Assembly (NCBI GenBank): GCA_037441775.1
Contig: JBBIRO010000039.1
Coordinates: 1 to 30,083, forward strand
Source of the DNA: CAMTWB01 sp037441775
GTDB lineage: Bacteria; Desulfobacterota; Syntrophia; Syntrophales; CAMTWB01
Direction: 5' to 3'
Length of the DNA stretch: 30,083 nucleotides
In this document: positions 29,984 to 30,083 of the stretch, in pieces
How the letters are laid out: each line of letters opens with the position of its first letter
Numbering within the stretch: position 1 is the first letter of the stretch
Position numbers and translations under genes: made by a program
The notes under the pieces: model-generated
What the model saw: the letters and a program-made list of their open reading frames with translations, nothing else
Told to the model about the DNA's origin: nothing
Database searches by the model: none

Positions 29984-30083
29984 CGCCGGGGAACCATGCG
30001 CATCATCAGCTTCATCGAAGACGCTCAAGTGATCCGGGCCATTCTCGAACATCTGGGCATCTGGCTTGTCTTAAGCAAGGCCG
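29984..30083 (+). pseudogene. C-terminal fragment of an IS91-like (Y2) transposase, continuing past the window
   Basis: The plus strand reads RRGTMRIISFIEDAQVIRAI then LEHLGIWLVLSKA. This matches the conserved C-terminal region of IS91-like transposases, where a CPKCxGxMRIIxFIEDxxVIxxILxHLGLW block follows the zinc-finger cysteines. Here the cysteines upstream are not recognisable (the sequence before is RPR), so the fragment is probably truncated or frameshifted. It is in the same orientation as, and comes from a later part of the protein than, the fragment at 26664. Confidence 0.55.

Overview
The window looks like chromosomal DNA of an anaerobic, fatty- or aromatic-acid-degrading bacterium of the Desulfobacterota type (Syntrophales-like is my best guess). 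This is inferred from gene content: a Liv-type transporter operon with an embedded CoA ligase, two further CoA ligases of different families, a crotonase, a small c-type cytochrome, RecBCD, and many short intergenic repeats built on the motif GACTTTTTACGARGNCGTC. I could not run a database search, so the taxon is an inference.

Layout. (1) 1-54: the 5' two thirds of a tRNA-Val(CAC) on the minus strand, cut by the window edge, with its own promoter. (2) 110-6985: a minus-strand operon, read right to left as livK, livH, livM, acyl-CoA ligase, livG, livF. It has a consensus promoter (TTGACA-N17-TATAGA) and a hairpin/T-run terminator. (3) 7175-16651: a minus-strand recC-recB-recD-DUF2784 operon, with an intergenic repeat element between recB and recD and another at the end of the operon. 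(4) 16867-18567: a small c-type cytochrome (plus), a DUF4405-like membrane protein and queF (both minus), and rpmB for ribosomal protein L28 (plus). (5) 18562-21137: a minus-strand trio made of an acyl-CoA synthetase, a DUF4911 protein and a putative metal-binding helical protein. (6) 21393-22418: a ThiF/MoeB/HesA-type adenylyltransferase (minus). (7) 22718-26574: mrfA-mrfB (plus), a helicase and an exonuclease matching the Bacillus YprA/YprB mitomycin-repair pair. (8) 26664-30083: an accessory stretch in which a crotonase gene, a 62-residue protein and a phenylacetate-CoA-ligase-like gene lie among transposase debris. That debris comprises one IS3 orfA remnant and two pieces of an IS91-like (Y2) transposase.

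How the genes fit together. The liv operon probably imports an organic acid or amino acid and activates it as the CoA thioester in the cytoplasm. The other CoA ligases and the crotonase fit the same acyl-CoA metabolism. RecBCD and MrfAB are two independent DNA-repair modules.

The least ordinary observations are: (a) a family of roughly 90-140 bp intergenic elements with GACTTTTTACGA-type inverted ends, present as three related copies plus several solo ends; (b) a four-cysteine zinc-ribbon-like tail on LivM; (c) a 10-bp perfect inverted repeat in front of mrfA and two CRISPR-repeat-like palindromes between mrfA and mrfB; (d) transposase pieces from the same family flanking the crotonase/CoA-ligase segment; and (e) a QueF lacking the usual active-site histidine. 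I saw no complete prophage, toxin-antitoxin module, CRISPR array or biosynthetic cluster.
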